From Phocoena phocoena (lineage: Eukaryota > Chordata > Mammalia > Artiodactyla > Phocoenidae): DNA of 64,000 nt. The notes beneath the pieces were generated by a model. The model saw nothing but the letters and a program-made list of their open reading frames with translations. It made no database searches and was not told the origin of the DNA. The stretch lies in assembly GCF_963924675.1 (NCBI RefSeq), contig NC_089219.1:151858288-151922287 (forward strand), written 5' to 3'. Made by a program: the position numbers and the translations under genes. Within the stretch, counting starts at the first letter, position 1; every line of letters starts with the position of its first letter. Positions 24,225 to 35,530 of this stretch are shown in pieces.

Positions 24225-24890
24225 AAGTCATCTATTGTATTTAGTCGGTAGTTCTCAGACTTGGCTTCTTGTCTTACCATGGAGTAACGTCCCCATAAGC
24301 CCATTGTAAGCTGAAAATATCATTAAGTCAAAAATGCATTTAATAGGGTGATCCCTGGAGGCCTAGCGGTTAGGATTCTGGGTTTTCACTGCCATGGCCC
24401 AGGTTCAATCCCTGGTCAGGGAACTGATATCCTGCAAGCCCCCCCACCCCCCAATAACATATTTAATACACTTAACCTACCAAACATCATAGCTTAGGTT
24501 AGCCTACCATAAACGTGTTCAGAACACTTACAGTTGCCATTAGGCAAAATCATCTAACAGAAAGCCTATTTTATAATTAAGTGTTGAATATCTCATGTAA
24601 TTGATTGAAAGTTGTACTGAAAGTGAAAAACAGAAAGGTCTTACAGGTAAGGAATGGTTGTAACTGTATTGGTTGTTTACTTCTATGATCCCCTGGCTGA
24701 CTGGGAGCTTTGGCTCGCTGCCACTGCCCAGGAGGATCATGAGAGAATATTGTACTGCATATTGATAGCCCAGAAATCAAAATTCGAAACTCCAGGTATG
24801 GCTCCTACTGAGTGCATATCGCTTTCACATCATTGTAAAGTCAAAATATCAGGAGTCGAACCATCATAAGTTGGGGACAGTATGTATGTT
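24225..24890 (+). mobile_element. Ancient DNA transposon, split by a SINE
   Basis: The ends are loosely complementary: CCATTGTAAGCTGAAAATAT near the start, and TCGAACCATCATAAGTTGGG near the end. The body holds TGGCTGACTGGGAGC. I recognise it as an old mammalian mariner/Tigger-class element but cannot name it safely. A SINE lies inside at 24346-24460. Confidence 0.5.
24346..24460 (+). mobile_element. tRNA-derived SINE (CHR/Bov-tA type)
   Basis: GGCCTAGCGGTTAGGATTCT, B-box GGTTCAATCCCTGG, and a C-rich rather than A-rich tail. Flanked by ATTTAATA on both sides (24338-24345 and 24461-24468). Confidence 0.85.
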
Positions 24891-24939
24891 GGAATCTCAG
24901 AAAAGTCAGACTTTCTGGTTGATGGAGTCTTGCGTTGGT

Positions 24940-25002
24940 AGTTTGCAAAAGCTCCCCAGGGCTTTTTAATGCACAGCCAAGGTTGGAAACCACTGCTCCA
25001 GA
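24940..25002 (-). repeat. MER5A-like hAT end
   Basis: AAAGCTCCCCAGGGCTTTTT, then GCACAGCCAAGGTTGGAAAC and CACTG, is one MER5A terminus. Confidence 0.6.
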
Positions 25003-25444
25003 GAATCCACATTTTATCAACAAGAGCTGCTTGCATATCCCACACCATTTAGGCCCCTCATTAAAGTGCCTTTACTGAATTATCCTTGGACTTTATGCCT
25101 AGTTTGAGCAACTTGAAGATACGTGACTGGAGTTATGGTAGGGATGTTGTTGCCAACGGACCACTATACAAAGACACACAGAAATTTCTATTGGGCACCA
25201 GGAAAATCTGTGATTCTCCTGAGCAACCATTTCATGTTTATCTTATGGATGCTGGGAATCATTTAATTAACACTATTTTCCAAGCTTGTAGTGGCTGCTG
25301 GAAAGCTCACGGTCAAAGTCGTGATCCACCTTTATCACCTATGTGGAATTTTACGGTATATGTGTTGTCTACTGACTTGATTCCTCTTTATTTTCTGTCC
25401 TTTTCTCTTCATCCTCCTTTCCTCAATCTTCCCCATAATAATGC
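25003..25444 (+). other. Unassigned intergenic DNA with a 121-codon open frame
   Basis: The frame 25086-25451 (MDFMPSLSNLKIRDW onward) resembles no family I know, lacks a convincing Kozak context or splice context, and its last codons enter an L1. It is probably chance. Confidence 0.3.
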
Positions 25445-25985
25445 TTTTTAACTGAGATATAATTCACATACTATAAAATACAGTCTTTTAAAGTGTACAG
25501 TTCGTGGGTTTTAGTATATTCACATCACCACTACCTAATTCCAAAACATTTTCATCACCCCATTACCCATGCTCAATCCCTCTTCCCCTCAACCTTTGGC
25601 AATCAATGATCTACTTTCTGTCTATGGATTTGTGTATTCTGGACATTTTGTATAAACGGAGTCATATAATTATGTGGCCCTTTATGTCTGGCTTCATTAA
25701 TTTAGCATAATGTTTTCAAGGTTCACTCACATTGTAGCATGTATCAATACTTTATTCCTTTTCATAGCCTAATAATATTCCATTGTTCAAAATGGATGTA
25801 CCACATTTTGTTTTTCCATGGACATTTGGGTTTCCACTTTTTGGCTATCATGAATAATGTTGCTACAAACGTTCATTTACAAGTTTTTATGTGAACATGT
25901 TTCAGTTCTTTTGGGTATATACCTACAGGTGGATTTGTTGGATCATATAGTACTTTTAAGTTTAACTTTTTGAGACTCTTTTCTC
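25445..25985 (-). mobile_element. Old L1 3' UTR and ORF2 end (antisense)
   Basis: AACTGAGATATAATTCACAT, AAAGTGTACAGTTCGTGGGT, then CCTAATAATATTCCATTGTT, and GGATTTGTTGGATCATATAG follow the usual antisense old-L1 order; diverged. Confidence 0.8.
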
Positions 25986-27329
25986 ATTAAAATTTTTTAA
26001 AATCTTATTGTATTGTACGTCTCTCTATAAGCCACTACAAATCCTTCTTTTTGGAAGGAGGCAGAGTATAAATAAATAAATAAATCACAAAACACTCCCA
26101 AGCCATCTGTTTAATAATCTGTGCTAGAATTTTGCCAGGATTCTATATTGAGCCATTTGGTATATAGTTTCCAGAAATACCTTCTGTCTCTTTGTGAAAA
26201 TGAACATTTTCTTATCTCCAATGTCCTCATCATTTACCCAGGTTGTTTTTCAGTCCTACCTGCAAGGTATTTCATGACCCTGTGTCTAATTCATCTGAAT
26301 CTGGCCCCCAGAATTCATCTGCAGCCACATAAGCTCTCATCTATCTTGTGATGTACTTAAATTATTATATCCAAGTAATTCATGTACATGGTTAAAAATA
26401 AAGTAGAACAGAAGAGCCTGCAAGGAACAGTCCCACCTCATTCCTTCCCCCTCTAGTCCTGCTCCCAGAGGCAACTGCTTCTAAATCTTTTAGCTCTTTA
26501 TTCTGGGAATGACTTCTATATCTCTAAATAATGTGCTTATGTGGCCGTTTCTGGATTTCTCAGTTTAAAACATCCTTTCTTTATTTATAACTATGAAAAA
26601 TAAGGATTTAGTTCATATATATCATCCAAATAACTCTCCCCCACCCTACTCACAACATGGTTGTATAACTGTTTTTATTTAATTCCTCTAAATAAAATAA
26701 AAATAAAGCTGTTGATTACGTATGTTGCTTTAAGTAACATATTTATATCTTTATTTCTCATACCATCAGCTATGGATAGTAGTTTTGACTCACTATTTTG
26801 AAGGATAAGGATATCACTCCTACCTTTCCCTTTTAGCTCCCCTTCCCAGCTTCTGTCTTCTGAACATTTACTTTAAATGCTCAAAGTTGATTACCTGTAT
26901 ATATAATTTTCTAACCATAATTAAGTCTTCTGTGCTTTGCCTATTAGTTGGTTCTAAAAGTTTAAAACCAATAAATAATGTTTACATTTGTAACAATGTA
27001 AATGTTGTTTATTGCAGAGCCAGGAATGTCCTATAATTATGTTTCTTTCTTTTATTTGTTTTAGTTTTTCATAGTTTCAGATTGCCTTTCTTCTCCTTCC
27101 CCTTCCCCCTCCTCTTCTTCTCTTTACTTGCCATGATTATTTCTTCATGTTTGTTTCCTACTTTTCAGCTTATCGAGTATTCTGTTTCCGAGGTTCCTCT
27201 TTTTCCCAGGGACCTCACACGGGGCCCTCTCCGTTATATGCTCTAATTTGGGCGTGTTGCTTTTCTCTTACATAGCTGTTGGTCGGGGACTTCTTTTCAC
27301 TGATGCCCTTGACGGGTCCCACTGTTTTC
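25986..27329. other. AT-rich intergenic DNA, mostly unassigned
   Basis: An (AATA)n run lies at about 26070-26085. 26360-26800 has a weak L1-like look (GTTAAAAATAAAGTAGAACA). No genes seen. Confidence 0.4.
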
Positions 27330-27417
27330 TCTCCCCTCCCTCCCTCCCTCTCTCCCTCCCTCCCTTCCTTCCTTCTTTCCTTCCTTCCTTCTTCTCTTCC
27401 TCCCTCCCTCCCTTTGT
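27330..27417 (+). repeat. Polypyrimidine tract (CCCT)n/(CTTC)n
   Basis: Almost pure C/T run of CCCT, CTCC and CTTC blocks, then a (GTTTTT)n stretch to about 27431. Comparable with 9805-9914. Confidence 0.88.
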
Positions 27418-27514
27418 TTTTGTTTTTGTTTAGGCTATCATTTTGTTGCACCACATCTCAGGTGATTGCTTAAAAAGGAGTGTATGTGTGTATGGAGAGA
27501 TAAATTAGGAGTTT

Positions 27515-27630
27515 GGAATTAATGTATATATACTACTATGTATAAAATAAACAACAAAAACCTATCATATAGCACAGGGAACTATACTCAGTGTCTTGTA
27601 ATAACCTATAATGGAAAAGAATCTGAAAAA

Positions 27631-27675
<45 letters not shown>

Positions 27676-27760
27676 ACTGAATCAATTTGCAGTACACCTG
27701 AAGCTAACACAACATTGTAAATTTACTATACTTCAATTTAAAAAATTGTTATTAAAAAAG
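27515..27760 (+). mobile_element. Cetartiodactyl L1 3' end with an internal (TA)n
   Basis: ATAGCACAGGGAACTATACT, then TAATAACCTATAATGG, TACACCTGAAGCTAACACAA, and an A-rich tail: the sense L1 3' end. A (TA)n microsatellite of about 38 nt (27634-27671) has grown inside it. Confidence 0.85.
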
Positions 27761-29654
27761 AAAGAAAGAAAAAAAGGAGTGGGCGGTATGTCATAGATAT
27801 TTCTGAGTCCCTAGCTTCTCAAAGTGTTATAGCTCCACCCTCACACTTGAATGATAATTTGGATGGATATAGACTTCTTTGTTGAAAATTGCTTTTTTCA
27901 CAGAATGTTGAAGGCATCAGTGTAGCCTTTGCTAATGAGAGCCCTGAGACCAGTCTGATTCTTATATTTTTAGAGGTAAATTTTCTTCTCCTCTAGGGAA
28001 ATTTTACGATCCTGTCTTTATCACTGCTATTCTAAAATTTCACCATGATGGTGCTCATATGTGGGTCCCTTATTCACTCATTGCGCTGTATTCTTGGTGT
28101 CCCCTTTACAAGTTGTCCTTCAGCTTTGGGGAATTATTTTATTTTCTTATTTGAGAATTTCTTCTCTTCTGCTTTTCTCTTTACTTTTTTTCTGGATGTT
28201 TCTCTTATCCAGACGTGAAACTACTTCTCTAATTCTCTTACGTCCAACACTTTCTATTGAAATTTCAATTTCCATAATCCTATCTTTTATTTCCAGGAGC
28301 TCACATTTATTTTCTGGTCTTCCTTTCATAGCATCCTATACTTGTTTAGGGATGCAACACCTCCTCAAATCTCCCTGATTACCTATTAGTTACTGAAAAT
28401 TTCTTTAGTCTTCTGTTTCCTAAATTATTTCTCTAAAGAGAAATAATGGAATATGTCCATTATGGACATTATGTTACCCCACACACACACCGTTTATCTT
28501 TATTTTTTTTCATGCCAGAGGCTTTTTTTCAAATGTCTGATGATCTTTGTCTTTTCATATTTAAGAGTGAGGCTGGGCTGGTCAGGTGGCAGATTTCATT
28601 TCATTTCGGCAGTGAGCCTGCATCACACGAGGACTGCAGTATTAGAGGTGGAAGCCCCTGCTTTGGGACCATTGAACTGAAGCTTCCGACTGGAGATGGA
28701 TCCCTGGCTGCCCTGTGTGTTGCTTGGGAATTGACTGTTCCATGTACCGTTGGCCAGTCCTCCTCACTTCAGCGGTGGCTATGTCTCCTGCTTCCTCTAC
28801 ACCGTCCACCCTCATAGCATCTCGGAGGCCTGAGCTCCACTGTGGTTCTGCCGCGGTAATGTGCAGCCATCTCTCTCTCTTGCTGCCTGCTCCTCTGGGT
28901 TCACTGTCCTCCACCCACTTCATCAGTGACCACTCTCTTCTCCATTTCTCAGCTCCTATATATTTGCTGAGAACGTTTATCCGCGGTGGCCTCTCTCCTG
29001 TTCTCTTCATCACTGGGAGGGTAACAGTTGCTCATTGCTTTATAATCATTTTCGTGGGGTCAGGAAGGAGAAGTGCCGAACACACGTGACCAATAACCTG
29101 TCTTTTTAAAGGGGAATCTTCAGTTCCCTCTTAATGTGTCTGTTTTACCTTTTCCAGAGTGAAGGTCATTTTCCTTGATGTAGGAGAAACAAAGTAAGAG
29201 CATTATTATAATAAATGTCTCTACACTTCGAGAAACGAGACTCCAGGGGGCTCCTTCCTTCTCTGTTTGCAGCTTTTGTTTCACCTTTTTACTTCAGACG
29301 CCATTTCCAGACCCACCCAGTCACTCTGTTAGAGACCTTTGCACCCTCACATCCAAAGGCCAGTTTGTGTCTCTATCCTATCAGTTCTAAGTCCAGAATG
29401 TTTCTTGAATTCAGGGCTCCGGCTCCTCTGTCCAATGGTCCTGACCCATAGTTCAGTTCTAGGCAGGTTTCTCCTGCACTATTGCAGTGGCCTCCAAACT
29501 GGTTCCTGCCTGCCCACTTCTAATCCAGCCTCCTTATACTCTAAGTTCAGACCTGATTTTATCCCTCATTTACATCAAAAGAGGGACATTTTAAAGCAAT
29601 TAGTATCACCTCTACAGAGGGCTGTTAAGAAATATGCATCAAAATTATAACTGC
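27761..29654. other. Intergenic, mostly unassigned
   Basis: Around 29490-29550, GCCTCCAAACTGGTTCCTGC, then CTTCTAATCCAGCC looks L2-like. The rest, including 28030-28420, is unassigned. No gene features seen. Confidence 0.4.
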
Positions 29655-30165
29655 ACCTGACCCTTGACCTGTAATTGCACTTCTAGGAAGTTATGCTACA
29701 TATGGAGTTTTACTTGTGCAAGACGACATATGTAGAGTTATTTATGGCAGCACTGTTTATAAATGCAAAAGATTAGAGAAAACCCAAATGACTATTAGTA
29801 GAGACTTGCTGAATAAATTAGAATACATTCATATGATGGAAAAGTATGTAGCCATAAAAAATGAGAGGACTTTTTATACATTCATAGGAAATGGTATCCA
29901 AGATATACTAAGTAAAAACTGAAGGATGCAGAATAAGTGGCTAACAATTGTGTAACAAAGGGGGAGAAAATAATATGTTTATCTTCTTGTCTATGCATAA
30001 AACTCCTGGAAGGTTACAACATTTATTGAGTCCAAGGAGGAGAGCTAGATGGTAGGGGATGGAGCAATAGGGACATTTTCACTATATAACCTCTTGTGCC
30101 TTCTGAATTATGGAGCACACGAATGTGTTGTCTATTAAAAATAAACAAATAAAAATGAAAACTCC
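29655..30165 (+). mobile_element. Old L1 ORF2 end and 3' UTR (sense)
   Basis: GTAATTGCACTTCTAGGAAG, TTATTTATGGCAGCACTGTT, then CATATGATGGAAAAGTATGT and AGCCATAAAAAATGAGAGG are standard old-L1 landmarks in order. Confidence 0.85.
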
Positions 30166-30486
30166 CTCTTTATAACATCTCAATTTAGTTTTCTTTAAAA
30201 TGAACTATATTATACTAAGTTATTATATAATAACTTGTATGTTAATTGATATATTCTCTGAATTCAGATTATGTTCTAACATAACATAATCTTTTAATAT
30301 GAAATATGCATTTTGCTATATTAATATGACTATATATTACATGTTGTATCTATCCTACATATATCCTTTTTAAAGGTCTCTTATTTATAAGAAAGAGTCT
30401 GAAAGGAAAACCTCAGTGGTTATTTCTGGGTAGTTGACATATGAGTGATTTTAATTTTCTTCTTTATACTTTTTCTGTTTCTCTGG

Positions 30487-30711
30487 ATTTTTGTGTTTTG
30501 TGTTTTTTTTTTTTTTTTTGCGGTACGTGGGCCTCTCACTGTTGTGGCCTCTCCCGTTGCGGAGCACAGGCTCCGGACGTGCAGGCTCAGTGGCCATGGC
30601 TCACGGGCCCAGCCGCTCCGCGGCATGTGGGATCTTCCCGGACCGGGGCACGAACCCGTGTCCCCTGCATCGGCAGGCAGACTCTCAACCACTGCGCCAC
30701 CAGGGAAGCCC
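30487..30711 (-). mobile_element. CHR-family SINE
   Basis: Reverse orientation, T-rich tail at the left, ACCAGGGAAGCCC head at the right. Target duplication TGTTTCTCTGG (30476-30486 and from 30712). Confidence 0.93.
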
Positions 30712-32090
30712 TGTTTCTCTGGTTTTTATGCCAAAGGTATATTGCTTCTAATAATCAGGAAAAAAATTATGTGTGTTTCCACTCCCCTCAGTCCACAGGG
30801 TAAAGGTCAGTGCCTTCAATATGCCTTTCGAGGCCCTGCCTACATTTCCATCCTCTACTATCACCCCTCCCCCTGACCCCCACAGGAGGCTTTGTGACCC
30901 CTGAACAAGTCCCCTTTGCTGTTCCCCACTGTCCTGTAGAAATGCAACCTAGCCTTCAGTGTCCAGCTTCAATGTTCTCCCGCCTAGAGAGAATCAGTGG
31001 CGCCCTCCTCTGTGCCCAGGTGACACACTGTCTCCCTCTGGACTGGATTCCTCATGCTTGTGGCCCTTGTCTTATGAGTCACTGAGCCTCCGGGAGCAGC
31101 CCAGGCGCTGACTCAGGATGAACGTCGGGAGAGTGTGGGCCCAACGGCTCTCTTGTGGTTTCCTCCACCTTCTGTGAGATGGAGGTGCTAAGAGAGTTAC
31201 TGTTGGCTGCAGTGCTCACTTCACTTTGGTGTCTCCTTTCTGTTCGTGGGTTTCTGGGGCGTGATCTTGCTGTCCTGCCTGACCTGGCCGCAGTCTTTGC
31301 TCCCATCCTGGTGGGGCCCTCTACCTAGCGGCATTCTTCACAGAGAGCTGCATCTTCCAAACCCATGGTGGGCAAGAATTAGTCCCCAGTGGTCCAGTTT
31401 GAGGAGAAAGGGCTCTCCCCAGGGTGGCTGGTCTGCCCAAGGGAGAGGAGGTATTTTTTCATGTCTGTTGGAAAAAGTGGGGCTGGGAGATGAGGTGACA
31501 TTTGCCCTGAAGACTTCCAATCTCTTCCAGAAGCCTTCTGAGTCTTCTTGCCTGCTCCTATCGAGAGGGAAATTAGCCAGAAGGGAAGGAGATGATAGGA
31601 GCAGGAAGAACAGGCCCCACCCCTCCATCCCCTTTCTTGGAGGATTTGAGCCTGTTACTTGCCTTTTCGCAGACTCACAGACTGGTACAGAGGAACAAAG
31701 CTGTCAGAGAATCCCACTCCTTCCCAGGATCTTAGAGTGCAGAAACCCAGTGATTTACCAAGCCCTACCCCCAGTCCACAGGCAACTGAACCTTAAGAGA
31801 GAAGCAGATGTCAAATTCCCTTCATATCCACCTATGCTTTCCCTTAAGCCCTGGCTTAAGAGATACTAATAGAGACTCTCCCCTAATCCAGCTGCTGTTG
31901 CCCTCATCCTTATTCCCAAGGAGATTTACCAAGAGGATGAATCCCAGCTCAAGAACTCAGACACTTGGCCCCATGTGCAGCATTCCCTTTAGATGACAGC
32001 TAGGGCTAAGCTTGGACTTGGTGGGCACACAGCCCCGGATGGACACAGGCATTAACCTATGAAATCCAGACTAGTAAATGTCCCAAATCC
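30712..32090. other. Intergenic, nothing recognised
   Basis: A 207-codon plus-strand frame (31246-31869) has no recognisable domain and is regarded as chance. Confidence 0.45.
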
Positions 32091-32094
32091 TTCC

Positions 32095-32310
32095 ACTAAT
32101 GAGCAATAATGACTAACATTTATTGAGTACTTAATATGTGCCAGACATGTTGAGACTTAATACGTGCCTGCATTAAAGAAGTGGATACGTTTGCTATTTC
32201 TCTGTTTGATACATAAGGAAACTGAAGCAGGTGGCACAAGGTCACTCAGCTAATGCATGGTCTAGCCAGGACGAACCCTCTGTCTCCAGAGCTTGTACTC
32301 TTAACCTCAA
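32095..32310 (-). repeat. MIR SINE
   Basis: AACATTTATTGAGTACTTAA, ATAAGGAAACTGAAGCAGG, then GGTCACTCAGCTAATGCATG: MIR reverse complement. Confidence 0.85.
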
Positions 32311-33044
32311 GGTGGTACTGCCAGGGGAGAGGCCCTCTTCAGGTCCCCCTGGACTGCTTTCTTACAGCTGCTTGTAAAGTGCACCTATTCCAGGGGAGGG
32401 CCTCTGGCCTGCTGAGTGTACCCACTGGGTATGAATTGGTTTCTCAGATCTTTTCCCCGGAGGGAGTTAGCAGTTGGCCTGAGGATGACCCCTGGGCTTC
32501 CTGAGAGGGAGAGGGGGAAAAGGAGCCTCTAAAGAGGGCATAATGGTCAAGGAAGAGGGGATAGGGGTCCTTGGAGGCACCCAAGGGTGAAGATGGGAAG
32601 GAGGAGAGGAACAGTTAGGTCCCCCAGCTCAACAGAGACAACTCCAGGGAAACAAGACTGAGTAGCAGTGAGGGTCATACGGGGAAGGGCCCCTGGGCTG
32701 ACCTCTCAGAGCCCATGCTTATGGTGTGATTCTTGGTGTGAAATTGAGGGTTTGGGAAGTGGACGGACAGGGGAGTGGAGTGGTGGAAACAGCCCTCCGG
32801 ACACGACCTGGGCTTCAGGGTCCTTCAGACCATGGGGCTTCAGGGCTTCCGGGCTTCTGACCCTCTGAGGGTGTCCCAGGCCACTCCATCAGAGTCCACA
32901 AGTCAAGATTCTGAATTCTGACCCCCATCGCCCAACCCAGTCCTTGGTTCTCCAAGAGAGTGAAGTGGGTCTGTGGCAGCTGGATGCTGTTGGGAGCCCT
33001 GTCAGCATCGCCTGAAAACTTAGAATCAGCTTCTTCCACCGCTC
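32311..33044. other. Intergenic, nothing recognised
   Basis: No gene, RNA or confident repeat seen between the two MIR copies. Confidence 0.5.
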
Positions 33045-33250
33045 ACCTGCTGCTGTCCATTCAGTGCCCACTGTGTGCTCACTGGGTCTTCACAGCCAGG
33101 CGCAGAGGTGGACCGGATTATCCTCATTTGACCTGTGAGGAGTTGAGCTCAGGGAGGTTGTCACTTGCCCAGGAGTGCAGAGTGGCCAAGCCAGGGTTCA
33201 AACCCAGAATTCCACACACTAAGTGTGGTACCTCTTTCACTAGTCCACAG
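33045..33250 (-). repeat. MIR SINE
   Basis: Reverse-complement MIR: ATTATCCTCATTTGACCTGT, GTCACTTGCCCAGGAGTGC, then AGCCAGGGTTCAAACCCAG. Confidence 0.8.
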
Positions 33251-33349
33251 CTGCACCCCAGGGATTCCCACCCAGGCTGTAGCTTTGGGGCCCTCCTGGG
33301 GTCCTCAGCTTCAGGAATTCCTTTCCTTCCCAGGCCCTCTGGCCACCAG

Positions 33350-33535
33350 TTCTCAAACCTCTATTTGCTTCAGAATTGTCTGGGGAACACATTTAAAGCA
33401 AAATGAGTTCACCTAGAGCTTACCCCCCAGGGATTCTGGCTATGGAAGCCTGGGATGGGCCCCAGGACTCTGCATCTTAGCAAACCCCCAGGTAACTCTG
33501 AAGCAGGAGGTTCCTGATGCATCCAGCCGTACTTG
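33350..33535 (+). repeat. hAT (MER20/MER5-like) fragment
   Basis: CAGTTCTCAAACCTCTATTT, then GTCTGGGGAACACATT, AGGACTCTGCATCTTAGCAA and ACCCCCAGGTAACTCTG fit the group. Confidence 0.6.
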
Positions 33536-33872
33536 CAACTTCAGAGGAGTCTGTCCCAAGCCCTTTCCCATAGCAGGGGTCCAGAAAAGTCTGAGGGGTG
33601 AACGAGGGCCCCTTTATTCTGACTTTGTTGCTCAGTTTCCTATCTTGTGTGTTTCAAATATTATAAAGGGTGATGGGAGAATTTTCTATGCTGCAGACGG
33701 GTTCCCTTTGTCTTCTGAGGCTCCAGGCTGCTTCTCCTGGGTTTCACACATAGGCAGGGACAAGTGAGGGGACAGGGCCACCTCCTGAGGTCTCAGTAGG
33801 GGCCTGGGGCTGCGCCTCTGTTTTTAGTCCAGGATGCTGCTCTCTTGGCTAAAAATCATAAAACGGAGACCA

Positions 33873-34063
33873 GGGGCTTCCCTGGTGGCGCAGTGGTTGA
33901 GAGTCCGCCTGCCGATGCAGGGGACACGGGTTCACGCCCCGGTCCAGGAAGATCCCACATGCTGTGGAGCGGCTGGGCCCGTGAGCCATGGCCACTGAGC
34001 CTGCGCGTCCGGAGCCTGTGCTCCACAACAGTGAGAGGCCCGCGTACCGGCAAAGAAAGAAAA
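33873..34063 (+). mobile_element. CHR-family SINE
   Basis: GGGGCTTCCCTGGTGGCGCA head and a GGACACGGGTTCACGCCC box. The body is shortened after TGTGCTCCACAACAGTGAG. Duplication AAAACGGAGACCA at both ends. Confidence 0.93.
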
Positions 34064-34086
34064 AAAACGGAGACCAACCCCCAAGG

Positions 34087-34268
34087 CAGTGTTTCTCAAC
34101 CTGTGGCTCAAGTGCTTCAGAATCCCCTGTTATTTGGCAAAAATGCAGATTTCCTGCCCCACCCTGATTTATTGAATTAGAATTGGGGAGAATGCAGGGC
34201 CCCAAAATCTGCATTCTTAGCTAGCACTCCAGTCAACTCTTATGCAAGGGAATGTTTGAGAAATCCTG
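34087..34268 (+). repeat. MER20-like hAT element
   Basis: Starts CAGTGTTTCTCAACCTGTGG and ends GTTTGAGAAATCCTG (imperfect inverted ends). The interior has AATCTGCATTCTTAGC. Confidence 0.7.
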
Positions 34269-34269
34269 C

Positions 34270-34490
34270 TGCAGATCGTGGACTGTGGAGTGTCACAGAC
34301 CTGAGTTCAAATCCCAGCTCTGCCATGAAGTAGCTGCGTGGGCTGGAACTAATTCCTAACCTTGGTGAGACTCAGTTTCCACATCTGTAAGAAACGGCGT
34401 ACTATACCTGCCTATAATCCTCTTGCTGCCAGGATTCATTCAAACCATGAGAAAACTGATGCAAAGCACCTGGCATCCAGGAACCTCTCT
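34270..34490 (+). repeat. MIR SINE
   Basis: GAGTTCAAATCCCAGCTCTG, then GACTCAGTTTCCACATCTGT and AAAGCACCTGGCAT. Confidence 0.9.
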
Positions 34491-35320
34491 GAAGGCACAC
34501 CCAGTCTGGTGGTAAAGAGAGATGCATAAATAAATGCCTCCCCTGGGAAGGAAGAGCTGTGAGTTGAAAACACTGAGCATTACTCACCCCACAGCAAACA
34601 CGGAACAGCTTTAAAACAATTCTGACCTTGCACTTCCCCTTGCGTGAGCACAGTAAAGCTTTTCAAGGTGACTAGGTCCATTCCTACCCTCAGGTGTGAG
34701 CCATCCCAAGTTGGGGTTAGGTGTTGGCAAACCTCAGGCCTGCCAAGGTCCCTGGGACCTTCAGCCTTGCAGTTGGCTGCCAGGAACCAGAAGTCTTCAA
34801 GTCTTTCCTTTCCCTGGCTCCCCCAGTCCGGCCGATCCAAAGAAATACCAAAGCTTGTAAAAAGCTTCAGCCATTTATAATGGGTCAGTTCCCTCCGGAA
34901 ATGTTCCCCAGCTCTGCTGAAAGTTTGCCAGGCGACTTGGTGACGTCCTGCTCTCAGCCCACACAATGGGCACGGGCAGAACAATACAGAGTAGGAAAAA
35001 CATCCCGCCTGTCCATAGGCTCACATCCTCCTGGGACCCCACCCCACGGCTCCCAAAGTTGGGGGTGGGGAGGGAGGGGTGCAGAGGGAGGCAAGAGGAT
35101 GTCAAAGCAGCTGTGGAAGAGGGGAAGGGGAGTGGAAGCAGGACCAAATTCCCCCATTTTGGCTGCATTCTGAACCAGCTGCGTGAGTCAGATTAGAAGT
35201 CAAATCTGCTTCTTCTGGCTCCTCCGTCAGCCCTGGGGGGTCCCTGCTCAACAGCCCTGACACTGGAACGGATTAAAACCTGAGCTGGCAAGCAAAGCAG
35301 TTCACAGGGCAGTGAGGCAG
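34491..35320. other. Intergenic, nothing recognised
   Basis: Nothing identified; a G-rich run lies at about 35057-35078. Confidence 0.5.
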
Positions 35321-35324
35321 GCAG

Positions 35325-35530
35325 GCATACCTGGTGGGAGGCCTTGCTTTGTCACTTAATTAACTATGTGCAAGGTGTTAAACCTCCCAGGGCCTCAGTT
35401 TCCACATCCATTGCATGGGGTCATCCCACATGCCCTGTCTACCACACAGGGTGTTTTCAGAGCAAAATGGGCTACCATGCATGAAAGCACCTCAATAACT
35501 ATAAATACGTTACTTGGTCACCAACTGGTG
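35325..35530 (+). repeat. MIR SINE
   Basis: TTTGTCACTTAATTAACTAT, then TAAACCTCCCAGGGCCTCAG and TTTCCACATCC, with ATGAAAGCACCTCAATAA. Confidence 0.8.
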
